A stretch of 64,000 nucleotides of DNA, from positions 98,719 through 162,718 of the forward strand of contig NZ_JAKSXZ010000133.1 in NCBI RefSeq assembly GCF_022829465.1. Reading direction: 5' to 3'. The DNA is from Methylobacterium sp. J-067 (lineage in GTDB: Bacteria; Pseudomonadota; Alphaproteobacteria; Rhizobiales; Beijerinckiaceae). The notes under the pieces are model-generated. The model saw nothing but the letters and a program-made list of their open reading frames with translations. It did not search any database and was not told the DNA's origin. Numbering within the stretch: the first letter of the stretch is position 1; the number at the start of each line of letters is the position of its first letter. The translations under genes were made by a program, and so were the position numbers. This document shows, one piece after another, positions 33,115 through 42,353 of this stretch.

Positions 33115-34908
33115 TCAGTGGTTGTCGCGCGGCAGGCCCTTGGTCTGGGCGATGCGCTGGAACGCCTCCGCGCCCTCCAGGATGGCGCCGGTGTGCATCT
33201 GGCCGACCACGGCCCGCTGCATCGCCTGCCAAGGAGTCTGCGACGCCGGATAGGCGTAGCCCCCCGCCGCTTCCAGGGCCTTGCGGCGCTCGGCGATCTC
33301 GGTTTCCGGCAAGAGCATGTCGGCCGTGCCCCGGCGCAGGTCGATCCGCACCCGGTCGCCCGTGCGCAGCAGCGCGAGGCCGCCGCCCGCCGCCGCCTCG
33401 GGGGAGGCGTTCAGGATCGAGGGCGAGGCCGAGGTGCCCGATTGCCGCCCGTCCCCAAGGCAGGGCAGGGCGAAGACGCCCGCCTTGATGAGGTTGGCGG
33501 GGGGCCGCATGTTCACCACCTCGGCGGCGCCGGGATAGCCCACCGGCCCGGCCCCGCGCATCACGAGGAGCGTGTCCTGCGTGATGTCGAGCGACGGGTC
33601 GTCGATGCGGTGGTGGTAATCCTCCGGCCCGTCGAACACGACGACGCGGCCCTCGAACGCCTCCGGGTCGTCCGGGTTCGAGAGGTAGCGGGCGCGGAAT
33701 TCCTCGCCGATCACGCTGGTCTTCATGATCGCCGCGTCGAACAGGTTGCCCTTCAGCACGAGGAAGCCCGCCGCCGCCTTGAGCGGCCGGTCGAACGGGC
33801 GGATCACGTCCTCGTCCTCGATAGTCGCGCCCCGGCAATTCTCGCCGATGCTGCGGCCGTTGACGGTCAGCGCGCCCTCGCGGATCAGGCCCTGGCCCAT
33901 CAGCTGCGCCACCACCGCCGGCAGGCTGCCCGCGCGGTAGTAATCCTCGCCGAGATAGGCGCCGGCCGGCTGCAGGTTCACGAGCAGCGGCACGTCGAGG
34001 CCGTAGGTCTGCCAGTCGGTGACGTCGAGTTCCACGCCCATGTGGCGGGCGATGGCCGCGAGGTGGATCGGCGCGTTGGTGGACCCGCCGATGGCCGAAT
34101 TCACCACGATGGCGTTGAGGAAGGCGTCGCGGGTGAGGATCTCGGAGGGCTTCAGGTCCTCCGCCACCATCTCCACGATGCGCTTGCCGGTGCGGTAGGC
34201 GGCCTCTTGCCGGTCGCGGTACGGGGCGGGGATGGCGGCCGTGCCCGGCAGCATCATGCCCAGCGCCTCCGCGAGGGTGTTCATGGTCGTGGCCGTGCCC
34301 ATCGTGTTGCAGAACCCGGTGGAGGGTGCCGACGAGGTCACGAGCTTGATGAAGCCCTCGTGGTCGATCTCACCCGCCGCCAGCATCTCGCGGGCGCGCC
34401 AGACGATGGTGCCCGAGCCCGTGCGCTGGCCCTTGAACCAGCCGTTGAGCATCGGCCCGACCGAGAGGGCGATGGCCGGGATGTTCACGGTCGCCGCCGC
34501 CATGAGGCAGGCGGGGGTGGTCTTGTCGCAACCGGTGGTGAGCACCACCCCGTCGAGCGGGTAGCCGTGCAGCAATTCCACGAGGCCGAGATAGGCGAGG
34601 TTGCGGTCGAGCCCCGCCGTCGGGCGCTTGCCGGTCTCCTGGATGGGGTGCACGGGGAATTCGAGGACGATGCCCCCCGCCTCGCGGATGCCCTCACGGA
34701 TGCGCTCGGCCAGCACGAGGTGGTGCCGGTTGCAGGGCGACAGGTCCGAGCCCGTCTGCGCGATGCCGATGATCGGCTTGCCGGAGCGCAACTCCTCCAG
34801 GCTGAGGCCGAAATTCAGGTAGCGCTCCAGATAGAGCGCCGTCATGTCGATGTTGTCTGGGTTGTCGAACCACGCGCGGGAACGGAGCTTGCGGGGAGCG
34901 TCGGTCAT
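33115..34908 (-). CDS. IlvD/Edd-family sugar-acid dehydratase
   Basis: This 597-residue dehydratase starts at MTDAPRKLRSRAWFDNPDNIDMTALY. Fe-S ligands and catalytic motifs are visible: PCNRHH, TTGCDKTTPACLMAAA, NTMGTATTMNTLAEALGM, VVNSAIGGSTNAPIHLAAIA, and GCR-type RSIGENC. The family dehydrates L-arabonate, D-xylonate, D-galactonate and similar acids to 2-keto-3-deoxy acids. The RSRAWFDNPDNIDMTALYLERYLNFG opening resembles the pentonate branch. It overlaps the epimerase stop by four bases. The open frame further upstream lies inside the epimerase gene. Confidence 0.88.
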   Translation of the reverse strand: MTDAPRKLRSRAWFDNPDNIDMTALYLERYLNFGLSLEELRSGKPIIGIAQTGSDLSPCNRHHLVLAERIREGIREAGGIVLEFPVHPIQETGKRPTAGLDRNLAYLGLVELLHGYPLDGVVLTTGCDKTTPACLMAAATVNIPAIALSVGPMLNGWFKGQRTGSGTIVWRAREMLAAGEIDHEGFIKLVTSSAPSTGFCNTMGTATTMNTLAEALGMMLPGTAAIPAPYRDRQEAAYRTGKRIVEMVAEDLKPSEILTRDAFLNAIVVNSAIGGSTNAPIHLAAIARHMGVELDVTDWQTYGLDVPLLVNLQPAGAYLGEDYYRAGSLPAVVAQLMGQGLIREGALTVNGRSIGENCRGATIEDEDVIRPFDRPLKAAAGFLVLKGNLFDAAIMKTSVIGEEFRARYLSNPDDPEAFEGRVVVFDGPEDYHHRIDDPSLDITQDTLLVMRGAGPVGYPGAAEVVNMRPPANLIKAGVFALPCLGDGRQSGTSASPSILNASPEAAAGGGLALLRTGDRVRIDLRRGTADMLLPETEIAERRKALEAAGGYAYPASQTPWQAMQRAVVGQMHTGAILEGAEAFQRIAQTKGLPRDNH

Positions 34909-36038
34909 CGGCCGGTCCGATCGGGGCTGGAGGGGGGCGGGAAGCGGTAGGTGATCACGTTGCGGAACGTGCCGCCGGGATCGAGCCGCGCCGAGCCGAA
35001 GCCCGGCTGGTTCGGCGTGTCGGGGAACAGTTCGGGCTCGATGGCGAAGGCGTCCGACTGGCGGTAGGCGAGGCCGGATTTCCCGACGCTCGTCGCGTCG
35101 AGCATGTTGCCCGAGTAGAGCTGCACCCCCGGCGCGGTGCTCGCCACCTCGAGCACGCGGCCGGATGCGGGATCCTCCACGCGGGCGACGAGGCGCAGCG
35201 CCTCCGCCGGCTTCTCCGAGATCACGTAGTTGTGGTCGTAGCCGTGCCCGCGCAGCAACTGGACCTCGCGTCCGTCGCGGATGCGCGCGCCGAGGCTCCG
35301 CGGCTGGCGGAAATCGAACGGCGTGCCCGCGACCGGCGCGAACTCCCCGGTCGGGATCTGCGTCGCGTCGACGGGCGTGTAGCGCTCCGCCGGGATCGTG
35401 ACGACGTGGTCGAGGACCGGTCGGCCGGACGCCTCGCCCGCGAGGTTGAAGTAGCTGTGGTTCGTCAGGTTGACGATGGTCGGCCGGTCGGTCGTCGCGC
35501 TGTAGGCGATCCGCAACGTGTCGGGCGCCGCGAGCGTGTAGGTGACGCTCGCCGTCAGCGTGCCGGGGAAGCCGCCCTCGCCATCGGGGCTGACGTAGCG
35601 CAGCGTGACGGAGGGCGTGGTGCCGCCCTCCACGGACTCGACCTGCCACAGCCGCCGGTCGAACCCGTCCGGCCCGCCATGGAGGGTGTTCGGCCCGTCA
35701 TTGGTGGGCAGCGTGTAGTCGCGCCCGTCGAGGGAGAAGCGTCCGCCCCGGATGCGGTTGGCGTAGCGCCCGACGCTCACCCCGAAATATTGCGGATGGT
35801 CGAGATAGGCGCCCAGGTCGGCATAGCCGAGGAGCACGTCCGCCGGATGCCCGTCGCGATCCGGCACGTCGAGGCAGCGGAGCGCCGCGCCCCAGGTGAT
35901 GATCCGCGCGGTGAGGGTGCCGTTGGAGAGGGTCACCTCCTCCACCACCCGGCCATCGGGCAGGGTGCCGAAGGGGGTCCGCGCAGCCTCCCCCACCACG
36001 ACGGCTACGTCCTGAATCGCCGGCGTCCCGTCCACCAT
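34905..36038 (-). CDS. Aldose 1-epimerase (galactose mutarotase family)
   Basis: This 377-residue protein interconverts alpha and beta anomers of aldoses. Family motifs are VGRYANRIRGGRFSLDGRDYTLPTNDGPNTLHGG (substrate loop with Arg and His), IVNLTNHSYFNLAG (catalytic His), GYDHNYV and the catalytic Glu in FAIEPELFPDTPNQPGF. It is the first gene of a two-gene operon with the sugar-acid dehydratase and would prepare the anomer that a sugar dehydrogenase oxidises. No signal peptide is apparent. Confidence 0.88.
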   Translation of the reverse strand: MVDGTPAIQDVAVVVGEAARTPFGTLPDGRVVEEVTLSNGTLTARIITWGAALRCLDVPDRDGHPADVLLGYADLGAYLDHPQYFGVSVGRYANRIRGGRFSLDGRDYTLPTNDGPNTLHGGPDGFDRRLWQVESVEGGTTPSVTLRYVSPDGEGGFPGTLTASVTYTLAAPDTLRIAYSATTDRPTIVNLTNHSYFNLAGEASGRPVLDHVVTIPAERYTPVDATQIPTGEFAPVAGTPFDFRQPRSLGARIRDGREVQLLRGHGYDHNYVISEKPAEALRLVARVEDPASGRVLEVASTAPGVQLYSGNMLDATSVGKSGLAYRQSDAFAIEPELFPDTPNQPGFGSARLDPGGTFRNVITYRFPPPSSPDRTGR

Positions 36039-36382
36039 TCCGTGTCCTCCCCGGCCTCGCCTGCGCCGGATGGACCCGTTTTATACTCAGACAAATATGC
36101 TGACAATCGCGGCGAAGTGGCCGCTCCCCGAACACGAAAAAGGGCACGGAGGAGACCCCCGTGCCCCGGTTCCGGCCAGCCCCGACGAGTGTTCCCCTCC
36201 CCGAAGTTGTGTTTTTTCCCTGAATGCAAGGCCAGGGATTTGACCCAGAGTTTGGGTGTGAAGCGTCGCTAAGTTCCGCTGGCCGGACACGACGGAGCGG
36301 CACGCGCCAAAGGACTTGTGGCTTTCGGCGCCGCGTTCGACCGTCACCAGGGACGCCCATCGGCGGGCTGGCGGAGGGCGGA
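36039..36382. other. Gene-free boundary between sugar operon and accessory island
   Basis: No gene is supported here. It holds the promoter area of the epimerase operon, including TCAG-N9-CTGA at 36087-36103 as a weak operator candidate, then the orphan minus-strand terminator at 36137-36166, then AT-richer sequence with a run of six Ts near 36212. The change from core to island content happens in this stretch, and no tRNA gene is visible. Confidence 0.5.
36137..36166 (-). terminator. Orphan intrinsic terminator, minus strand
   Basis: Perfect 8-base arms GGGCACGG (36142-36149) and CCGTGCCC (36159-36166), followed on the minus strand by UUUUU from AAAAA at 36137-36141. No minus-strand gene ends nearby: the nearest one to the right is TniQ, more than 900 bases away beyond a plus-strand gene. 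Confidence 0.7.
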
Positions 36383-37042
36383 ATGCGATACGAACACGGT
36401 AAGCCCGAGAACCGGCGTCGTGCAGCTTTCCTGTTGGGCGACCTGAGACGGAAGCTGGGCTCGTCGGACGACGCCCTCGAAACGGTGGTCACCGCACGGG
36501 CGGAGGCGTCCATGCCGTACTGGAGGCTATCGAACGTGGCAGGGGTCCACGTTTATCGCATGGCCGAGGGCTGGCACGCCGACCTGGCGTTCAGGAACCT
36601 ACCCGTGGGGGTACCGGCGCTGGTGGGCAGCGCGGTACCGTGGGGGACGCGCGAGGAGGCGCTCGCCTGCGCCGTCCGGCAACTGACCCTGTGCCAGGGC
36701 CGGGAGGAGATCCCCCTGCCTGAGACGGTCGACACGTGGCCGCTGTTCGTGTTCGACCACGTCGAGATGCCCATCGAGCCGTCGGAGATCCCGGGGATGG
36801 TCGAAAGCCTGGCGCGCGAGGGCTACGGGGACGAGCAGGTAGTCGGGCGTTTGGCGTACCTCCGCCAAGCCATCGCAGGCGACGAGCCGCTCACGCTGGA
36901 AACCTTCCACGCGGCGGACGAGGAGATGCGGCGCAAGCTCATGGTCGCCTGCATGGTCGCGATGGCCCTGGGGCGGACGCAATTCACGCCCGCCGACGGC
37001 ATTTGGGCCGACCACATGCCCACGGTACCTAGAATGATGTGA
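36383..37042 (+). CDS. Hypothetical island protein convergent with tniQ
   Basis: This 219-residue soluble protein has an ATG at 36383 with GGAGGG five bases upstream. I recognise no domain. The N-terminus is basic (MRYEHGKPENRRR), the middle is mixed alpha/beta, and the C-terminal third is helical and acidic (EGYGDEQVVGRLAYLRQAIAGDEPLTLETFHAADEEMRR). It converges with tniQ, 33 bases apart, and lies at the left border of the island, so it may be transposon cargo. Confidence 0.6.
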   Translation: MRYEHGKPENRRRAAFLLGDLRRKLGSSDDALETVVTARAEASMPYWRLSNVAGVHVYRMAEGWHADLAFRNLPVGVPALVGSAVPWGTREEALACAVRQLTLCQGREEIPLPETVDTWPLFVFDHVEMPIEPSEIPGMVESLAREGYGDEQVVGRLAYLRQAIAGDEPLTLETFHAADEEMRRKLMVACMVAMALGRTQFTPADGIWADHMPTVPRMM

Positions 37043-37075
37043 GGCGGCCGGTCGCCTGGAAAGGCTGTCCACCCC

Positions 37076-38959
37076 TTACGACAAGCTTGACACAACGCTC
37101 CGCTCGTAGATCCACGCCCCCACCGTTGCGGTGTCGAACGCAGCCCTGACGTCGGCTTCCTGCAGCGTGCGTAGGGCGGTGCGGGCCGCGATACCCCTGG
37201 CCTTGCCGACTCCTGCGACGGTGACGTAGCGGGCGGTGAACGCCTCGACGCTCTCCCGGGTCACGACCGGGATGCGCCGCCGGTTCACCGGGCAGAACTC
37301 CTCCGCCATGGTCAGGTGTCCCCGGGCGACGAGGGAAACGACGACCTGCGGGCCAAGCCCGGGTACGATCCCTCCGATCTCTCTCTTGGTGTAGCCCGTC
37401 CTGGGCGTTTGTGTCTGCACCAAGCGCCTGACCTCGTCGGCATCCACGAGCAGGTTGGTGAACAGGCGGGTGCCACCGAGAAGGCCCTTCCAGGCGAGAC
37501 GTCCGTTCAGGACGAGGGCTAGGACGTCCCCGACCTGGCATGCGGCGGTCCTTCTGGCGGCACTCACGGTGACCTGCCTCGGACCCGGCTCCGTGACGTC
37601 GACCGTTCCGGCGAACAGCTTGTCGACGAGGGCGTCGACGTCGAACCGGCGGAACCGGAGCTTGCCCCGGGCCCGCCGGACGTCGCCGTCGATGGTAGGG
37701 CACAGTCCACGCGTTACGAGTTCTTCGAGATGCTTGTCGGTCAATCCGGTCCTCTCGCTGACCTCGGTGCTACCGACCGAGTCCGCGTGCGCCGCGATGA
37801 GTTTCTCGACGTCGGCGAAGGCAATGGTCGTGCGCGTCAGACCTCCGCCGCCGAGCCCCCCTCGCGGGGCGCAATCGACCCCGTGCCGTGCCAGCATGCC
37901 TCGCATGGTCGGCCACGTGGTCCCCGCGGCACGCGCGGCCTCATGGACGTTCAGCAGCCGCTTGGTGTCGAGCGTACCCCCGAGGACGCGGGCTCCGACC
38001 GGGAGGGGGACGTTCGCGAAGACGTGTTCGCGGACGACGTCGCGGATGGAATCGAAGGCATGGTCCGCCAAGCTGCGGTTCAAGGAGACGAACAGGTAGC
38101 CATAGGTGGCTTCCAGGTCGACGATGCCGCGAGCCCTGGCCCGTCGCACGAGCGTATCCAGGAGCTCGTCGATGGCCTCGGGTCCACCGGAGGCGACCAC
38201 GTACCCTTCGAGGGACGCCTCGCTCCAGTCGCGCAACGCGAGGTCCCGCACCCGGACCTTGCCCTCGTGCCGTGCGGAAATGCCGAGTCCCTCGCAGGTG
38301 GTGACCGCGGCTCGCAGGGACATGGCGTCCAGCCAGGAGCCCGAGTCCCTCATCCCGGACACCCGGCGCACGATCCAGTCCTCGAACGGGTTGGGTTCAA
38401 CCGGTTCCGCCCCTGCGCGAAGGGTCGCGAGCCGCGGTAGGATATCGCTTTCGACAATTTGGGAGAAATCCATCGCGTGGCCTGGCGCGGATCGACCGCT
38501 CTCCATGAGGCGGACGCCGTGGATGCGGCAGGACCGGACTTGGTCGATCAACCATTCCAGCCGCAGCCAGGGACGAGCGACCTTGGGTACGTCGGCTTGA
38601 GCATCGTGGAGATCCTGCGCGACGCAGTGGGGGCAGTACCGGAAGAAGTTGGTATGGATACCCGCCCAGACGATCTTCTCGCCGGCGAGTTCGGCGTCGA
38701 GACGTCCAAGCAATCGCGGGGTCGAACGGGCCATTGCCTCGGTTTGGTCGGCGTCTAGGCCACCGAGGCGTGCAACCGTGCGGAGGGCCCGGTCGCCACC
38801 CTTGCGGATATCGGTCGCCAAGAGGCCCGTCGTGCTCGCGAGGTATGCGAGGTCGACGCCGTTGAGCGCCGCCATCCTGGAGGCGTAACCGTTCGCGGGC
38901 TCCCCGGGGTGGGGAGGCAGCTTCCAATCCAGCGGTGCGATGTCGAGATCGACGGTCAT
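37076..38959 (-). CDS. tniQ: TniQ/TnsD-family target-selection protein
   Basis: This 627-residue protein has an N-terminal TniQ domain (HPGEPANGYASRMAALNG) with a zinc-ribbon-like FRYCPHCVAQD plus CRIHGVRL. Several HTH-like units follow: LLNVHEAARAAGTTWPTMRGMLARHG, STEVSERTGLTDKHLEELVTRGL, and GYTKREIGGIVPGLGPQVVVSLVARG. That is longer than small TniQ proteins (about 400 residues) and fits TnsD-like proteins that recognise a specific site. It overlaps tniB by four bases. It would choose the insertion site for the TnsA-TniA-TniB machinery. Confidence 0.85.
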   Translation of the reverse strand: MTVDLDIAPLDWKLPPHPGEPANGYASRMAALNGVDLAYLASTTGLLATDIRKGGDRALRTVARLGGLDADQTEAMARSTPRLLGRLDAELAGEKIVWAGIHTNFFRYCPHCVAQDLHDAQADVPKVARPWLRLEWLIDQVRSCRIHGVRLMESGRSAPGHAMDFSQIVESDILPRLATLRAGAEPVEPNPFEDWIVRRVSGMRDSGSWLDAMSLRAAVTTCEGLGISARHEGKVRVRDLALRDWSEASLEGYVVASGGPEAIDELLDTLVRRARARGIVDLEATYGYLFVSLNRSLADHAFDSIRDVVREHVFANVPLPVGARVLGGTLDTKRLLNVHEAARAAGTTWPTMRGMLARHGVDCAPRGGLGGGGLTRTTIAFADVEKLIAAHADSVGSTEVSERTGLTDKHLEELVTRGLCPTIDGDVRRARGKLRFRRFDVDALVDKLFAGTVDVTEPGPRQVTVSAARRTAACQVGDVLALVLNGRLAWKGLLGGTRLFTNLLVDADEVRRLVQTQTPRTGYTKREIGGIVPGLGPQVVVSLVARGHLTMAEEFCPVNRRRIPVVTRESVEAFTARYVTVAGVGKARGIAARTALRTLQEADVRAAFDTATVGAWIYERSVVSSLS

Positions 38960-40026
38960 ACCTCGCCCTCCCCCTCCGACTGGGCTTCATCGGTCAGGTA
39001 CGAGCCGGGTGGCAGCGCCGCCCAGTCATCCACCATGAAGGGATTCATGGGGTTGTTGTCGCGGGCACGGGAGCGGTCGGCATAGGCCATGGCGAAGTGG
39101 CCACGGAGGAGTTGCGTGGGGGCCTTCTCGTCACGGATGGCTTGATGGATGGCGTCGCGGACGAGTTGGCAAACCCAGCCGAACTGGAACCTCGCCGCAT
39201 GGGCGATGCGGCCCGGCATGTCGGTATCCGGCATCCCGCCCAGTTCCAGTCCCGCCGCCGCGGTCAGCTTTTCGAGGACGCGGACCACGAGGCGCTTCTG
39301 GTCGGGCATTACCATGTCGCCGAGGTGAACCCAGCGACTACGCCGCTCGAATTGCCTGTCGGACGCCGCGAGTTGGACGATCTCGGGTAGTCCCGAGAGG
39401 AGGAACATTACCGGCCACGCCTCCGAGATCGAGACGCCCTTGATGGCGTCCGCGAGCTTCCTGTAGTCCGCAGCCGTGCGGTTGCCGGCGACGAGATGCT
39501 GGGTCTCGTCGATATGGACGAGTTTCACGCGGCGCTTTCTCAACGCCGTGCGCATCATGCTCCAGCCATCGCCCTGCCTGGTGGACCTGCTGACGGGATG
39601 GCCGGCGGCCTCCATGATCTGGTTGGCGGCGATCCGGGGCAGCATGTAACCGGTCAGCTTGATGGAGACGTGGGGTCGGATGGTCCCGAACGACCCGTGA
39701 CGTGGCTGGAGGGACGGGTCATTGGCGAGTAGCCGTTCGACCGTACGCGTCTTCCCGGCGCCGCTCGTTCCCGTCACGAAGAAGACGTCGGCTTCCGTCT
39801 GCTTCCCGTCCCGGGTCGAGAGGCATTCCTCAAGGAACGTGTCGAATGCCTTTGCCAGGAGGCCGTCGCGATAGGTGACGACGTAGGCCGCCTTGACCAG
39901 ATCGAGGCGCGCCATCACTTCCTGGCTACGCGTTGGCCTGGCCGCCCGCAGCATCCGCAGGTAGGCCGCGTCGTCCTCCATGATGTTGGGCTGGGACATG
40001 TCGGGCATGATGGCGGCGGGGTTCAT
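38956..40026 (-). CDS. tniB: TniB/TnsC-family transposition ATPase
   Basis: This 356-residue AAA-type ATPase has Walker A GTSGAGKT at 86-93 and Walker B LVHIDETQH with D173/E174, then the sensor region FLLSGLPEI. It is the regulator that links target protein TniQ to the transposase. It overlaps tniQ and tniA by four bases each, so the three are translationally coupled. The size is at the small TniB end, not the long TnsC of Tn7. Confidence 0.92.
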   Translation of the reverse strand: MNPAAIMPDMSQPNIMEDDAAYLRMLRAARPTRSQEVMARLDLVKAAYVVTYRDGLLAKAFDTFLEECLSTRDGKQTEADVFFVTGTSGAGKTRTVERLLANDPSLQPRHGSFGTIRPHVSIKLTGYMLPRIAANQIMEAAGHPVSRSTRQGDGWSMMRTALRKRRVKLVHIDETQHLVAGNRTAADYRKLADAIKGVSISEAWPVMFLLSGLPEIVQLAASDRQFERRSRWVHLGDMVMPDQKRLVVRVLEKLTAAAGLELGGMPDTDMPGRIAHAARFQFGWVCQLVRDAIHQAIRDEKAPTQLLRGHFAMAYADRSRARDNNPMNPFMVDDWAALPPGSYLTDEAQSEGEGEV

Positions 40027-42266
40027 TCGTCGTCTCCGAAGTCCAGGTCGGGAGCGGTCGTGAGGTCACCCGCGCCGGGAATGCTCGACGTCGGAGGCGT
40101 GGCGCGGCGCGGGCCGTGGCCGGGGGCGGCCATCGAGATCCCGAGCATGCCGGGTCCGATCTCGCCGGTCATTCGCGGCCCGGAGGGGGCGGGCCGGGCC
40201 GTGACGGCCTGGACGCCCTTGCGCTCCACGAACTTGAGCATCCGCCGGAGTTGGTCCTCAGACACCACGTCGGAGGGCACGCCAGCCTTCCGGCGCGCCG
40301 CCTCGGCCTCGCGCATCAGGTCCTGGATGGCGGTGAGCCGGAACGGGTTGCCCGCGAGCTTCTCCTGCCGCTGAAACCGCAGGAGGCCTCTGTTCCCGCG
40401 CAGGTACTCGGCGAGGGTGACGCCTTCTAGGTCCGGGGCCGTGAACGGGAGGTAGGCCCCGTGATTCGGGAAGTGCGCCCGGGCCTGCTTCGGCACCCGG
40501 ACGAAGACGGTACCCATGTCGTTGGGGTCGGTGACGATGCCGAACCGGACGTCGCCGATCAGCGCGTGCAGCTTGCCCATGTCCGGGCTCTTGTACTGGG
40601 TGTGCAGGTACGTGACGCCGTCGGCGGCGATGACCCGGTTCGGTACGGCCAGGCCGAAGGCGATGTGCCGGGCCGTGGGGTCCGGTGCCGGGTCCATGTC
40701 GTTGTCGGCCCGACGCCATGCCTCGTAGGGGCGCATGCCGCCCAGGCCGGAATGCGGGGTGTGGTGGTAGACGTCGACGACGTAGCGGACGACGCGCAGG
40801 AGCACGTCCTCGGCCAGGAGGCTCGCCAGTTCCTGGGACTGGTAGTCGCCCTTCTCGACGACGTTCGAGAAGCACTGGCCGGTGAACATCCGGCACAGCG
40901 CCTTGAAGTTGCGGAAGAAGGACTCGATGGTCCCGCGCGAGCGCGGGTCGCCGCCGGGCAAGCGGTGCTCGACCTGCAGCTTCCCGAGCGTGGCGTGGAA
41001 GTCGCCCTTGAAGGCGGGGCCGCCGTCCGTGGCGACCTCCAGCGGGCGCGCCCTCATCGGCCAATCGCTCGTCGTGCGCGCCAGCGCGGCGAGCGGGTTC
41101 TTGTCCACCACGATGCTGCGCAACGCCGACTTCGCGCCGGCCGCCGACGGAGGGAACGGCGTGACGTGCAGGCCGACGATGCACTTCGTGACCACGTCGA
41201 TGGCGGCGGTGACAGTGCAGCGGACGGTGACCCGGTTCTTGCGCAGGCGCCGCGCCTCGTCCTTGGCCTTGCGCCCCAGGCCCGGGTGGACGCGCTTGTC
41301 CTTGAGGATGGTGAACAGGTCCATCTCCCAGTCGTCCATCTCGACGCGGTCCATGCGCGCCAGCGGCGTCAACCCGTCGACGGAATGGGTGCCCTTGCCG
41401 ACCGGGGCGTACTTGAGCGCGGTGCGCTTCTCGCCGAGGTGGGCGAGGTCGATCAGGATGGCCGGCAACTTCTTGATCCGACGTCGGACCGCGGTTTCGC
41501 CGACGGTGACCTGGCATTCCGCGGGCAGGGTGCGGTTCAGGATGCGCAGGTCTGCCTCGATGTCGGCGTGCACCTCCCTGGGCCTCCGGCGTGCGCCCGA
41601 GGCGTAACGGTCGACATGCTTCTTGACGATGCCCACGGCACGGGGGTCGATCTGGCTACGGTTGCCGGAATTGGCGTATTGCGGGCGGAACACGCCGGGT
41701 TGTCCCTCGCCGGCTTCGAGCAACGCGATCCACCCGCGCAGGGTGGTGGAGCCGGGCCAGTCGTACGTCTTGCGTTGCAGTCCCTTGATCTTCCTTCCGG
41801 GCGGGCGCGACACGCCGAAGGTCTCGACGTACCACCGGTGGATGGTTTCCCGTTCGGCGGCGACGAACGCGGCCATGTCTTCGGGGGTCTTGCTCCACGT
41901 CCGCGTATGGCCATCCAGGCCAGCGAGGGCGAGGTTGTACCGGGCGCACCACTCCACCTTCCACGCGACGCCCCGCAAGGTCTCCTCGTCGAGGTCGTGG
42001 AGGTCCGACAGGTCGGTACCCTCGGCCCGCTTGGAGAGCAGTTGGTACGCCTTCGAATAGTACCCGGTCTCGATGCGGATGAGGTTTCCGGTGTCGAGGG
42101 TGACGAGTTCCTCGTCCGTGAGCGGCTTCACGGCGCTGTCGAGGATGGCTCCCTTCACCACGTGGCGAAGGAGGTGCACGCGCCCTTGCTTGCCATCGGG
42201 TCTGTAATGCACGCCCTCGATGGTGACCCGGTCGTTCCGTCCGAGCTTGTAGCGTTGCGGCGTCAT
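40023..42266 (-). CDS. tniA: TniA/TnsB-family DDE transposase
   Basis: This 747-residue transposase of the Mu/Tn7 TnsB type has N-terminal HTH DNA-binding regions and an rve-type catalytic core. The catalytic residues appear complete: D near 315 in WEMDLFTI, D near 412 in VATDGGPAFKG, E near 447 in SRGTIESFFRNF. A Mu-C-like beta domain follows (LHALIGDVRFGIV, FVRVPKQA). It joins the element ends to target DNA, and with TnsA present the element could move by cut and paste. Confidence 0.93.
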   Translation of the reverse strand: MTPQRYKLGRNDRVTIEGVHYRPDGKQGRVHLLRHVVKGAILDSAVKPLTDEELVTLDTGNLIRIETGYYSKAYQLLSKRAEGTDLSDLHDLDEETLRGVAWKVEWCARYNLALAGLDGHTRTWSKTPEDMAAFVAAERETIHRWYVETFGVSRPPGRKIKGLQRKTYDWPGSTTLRGWIALLEAGEGQPGVFRPQYANSGNRSQIDPRAVGIVKKHVDRYASGARRRPREVHADIEADLRILNRTLPAECQVTVGETAVRRRIKKLPAILIDLAHLGEKRTALKYAPVGKGTHSVDGLTPLARMDRVEMDDWEMDLFTILKDKRVHPGLGRKAKDEARRLRKNRVTVRCTVTAAIDVVTKCIVGLHVTPFPPSAAGAKSALRSIVVDKNPLAALARTTSDWPMRARPLEVATDGGPAFKGDFHATLGKLQVEHRLPGGDPRSRGTIESFFRNFKALCRMFTGQCFSNVVEKGDYQSQELASLLAEDVLLRVVRYVVDVYHHTPHSGLGGMRPYEAWRRADNDMDPAPDPTARHIAFGLAVPNRVIAADGVTYLHTQYKSPDMGKLHALIGDVRFGIVTDPNDMGTVFVRVPKQARAHFPNHGAYLPFTAPDLEGVTLAEYLRGNRGLLRFQRQEKLAGNPFRLTAIQDLMREAEAARRKAGVPSDVVSEDQLRRMLKFVERKGVQAVTARPAPSGPRMTGEIGPGMLGISMAAPGHGPRRATPPTSSIPGAGDLTTAPDLDFGDDE

Positions 42267-42353
42267 GGTTTATCCCCTATGGATACGGGGCGGGAAGCTG
42301 AAGTCTCTCCTCAGCATCCCGCCTAAAGTTGATTCCCCTGTTAAGGGGGATGG
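42267..42353 (-). promoter_or_regulatory. tnsA-tniA intergenic gap with hairpin
   Basis: The 87-base gap contains ATTCCCCT-GTTA-AGGGGGAT (42332-42351), a stem of at least five GC-rich pairs right after the tnsA stop. It lacks a U-tract on the minus strand. It could attenuate transcription from tnsA into tniA, so that transposase level differs from TnsA. Confidence 0.35.

Noticed and set aside
36039..36382. tRNA gene as integration site of the island
   Set aside because: No cloverleaf or T-loop consensus was found; the only hairpin is a terminator.
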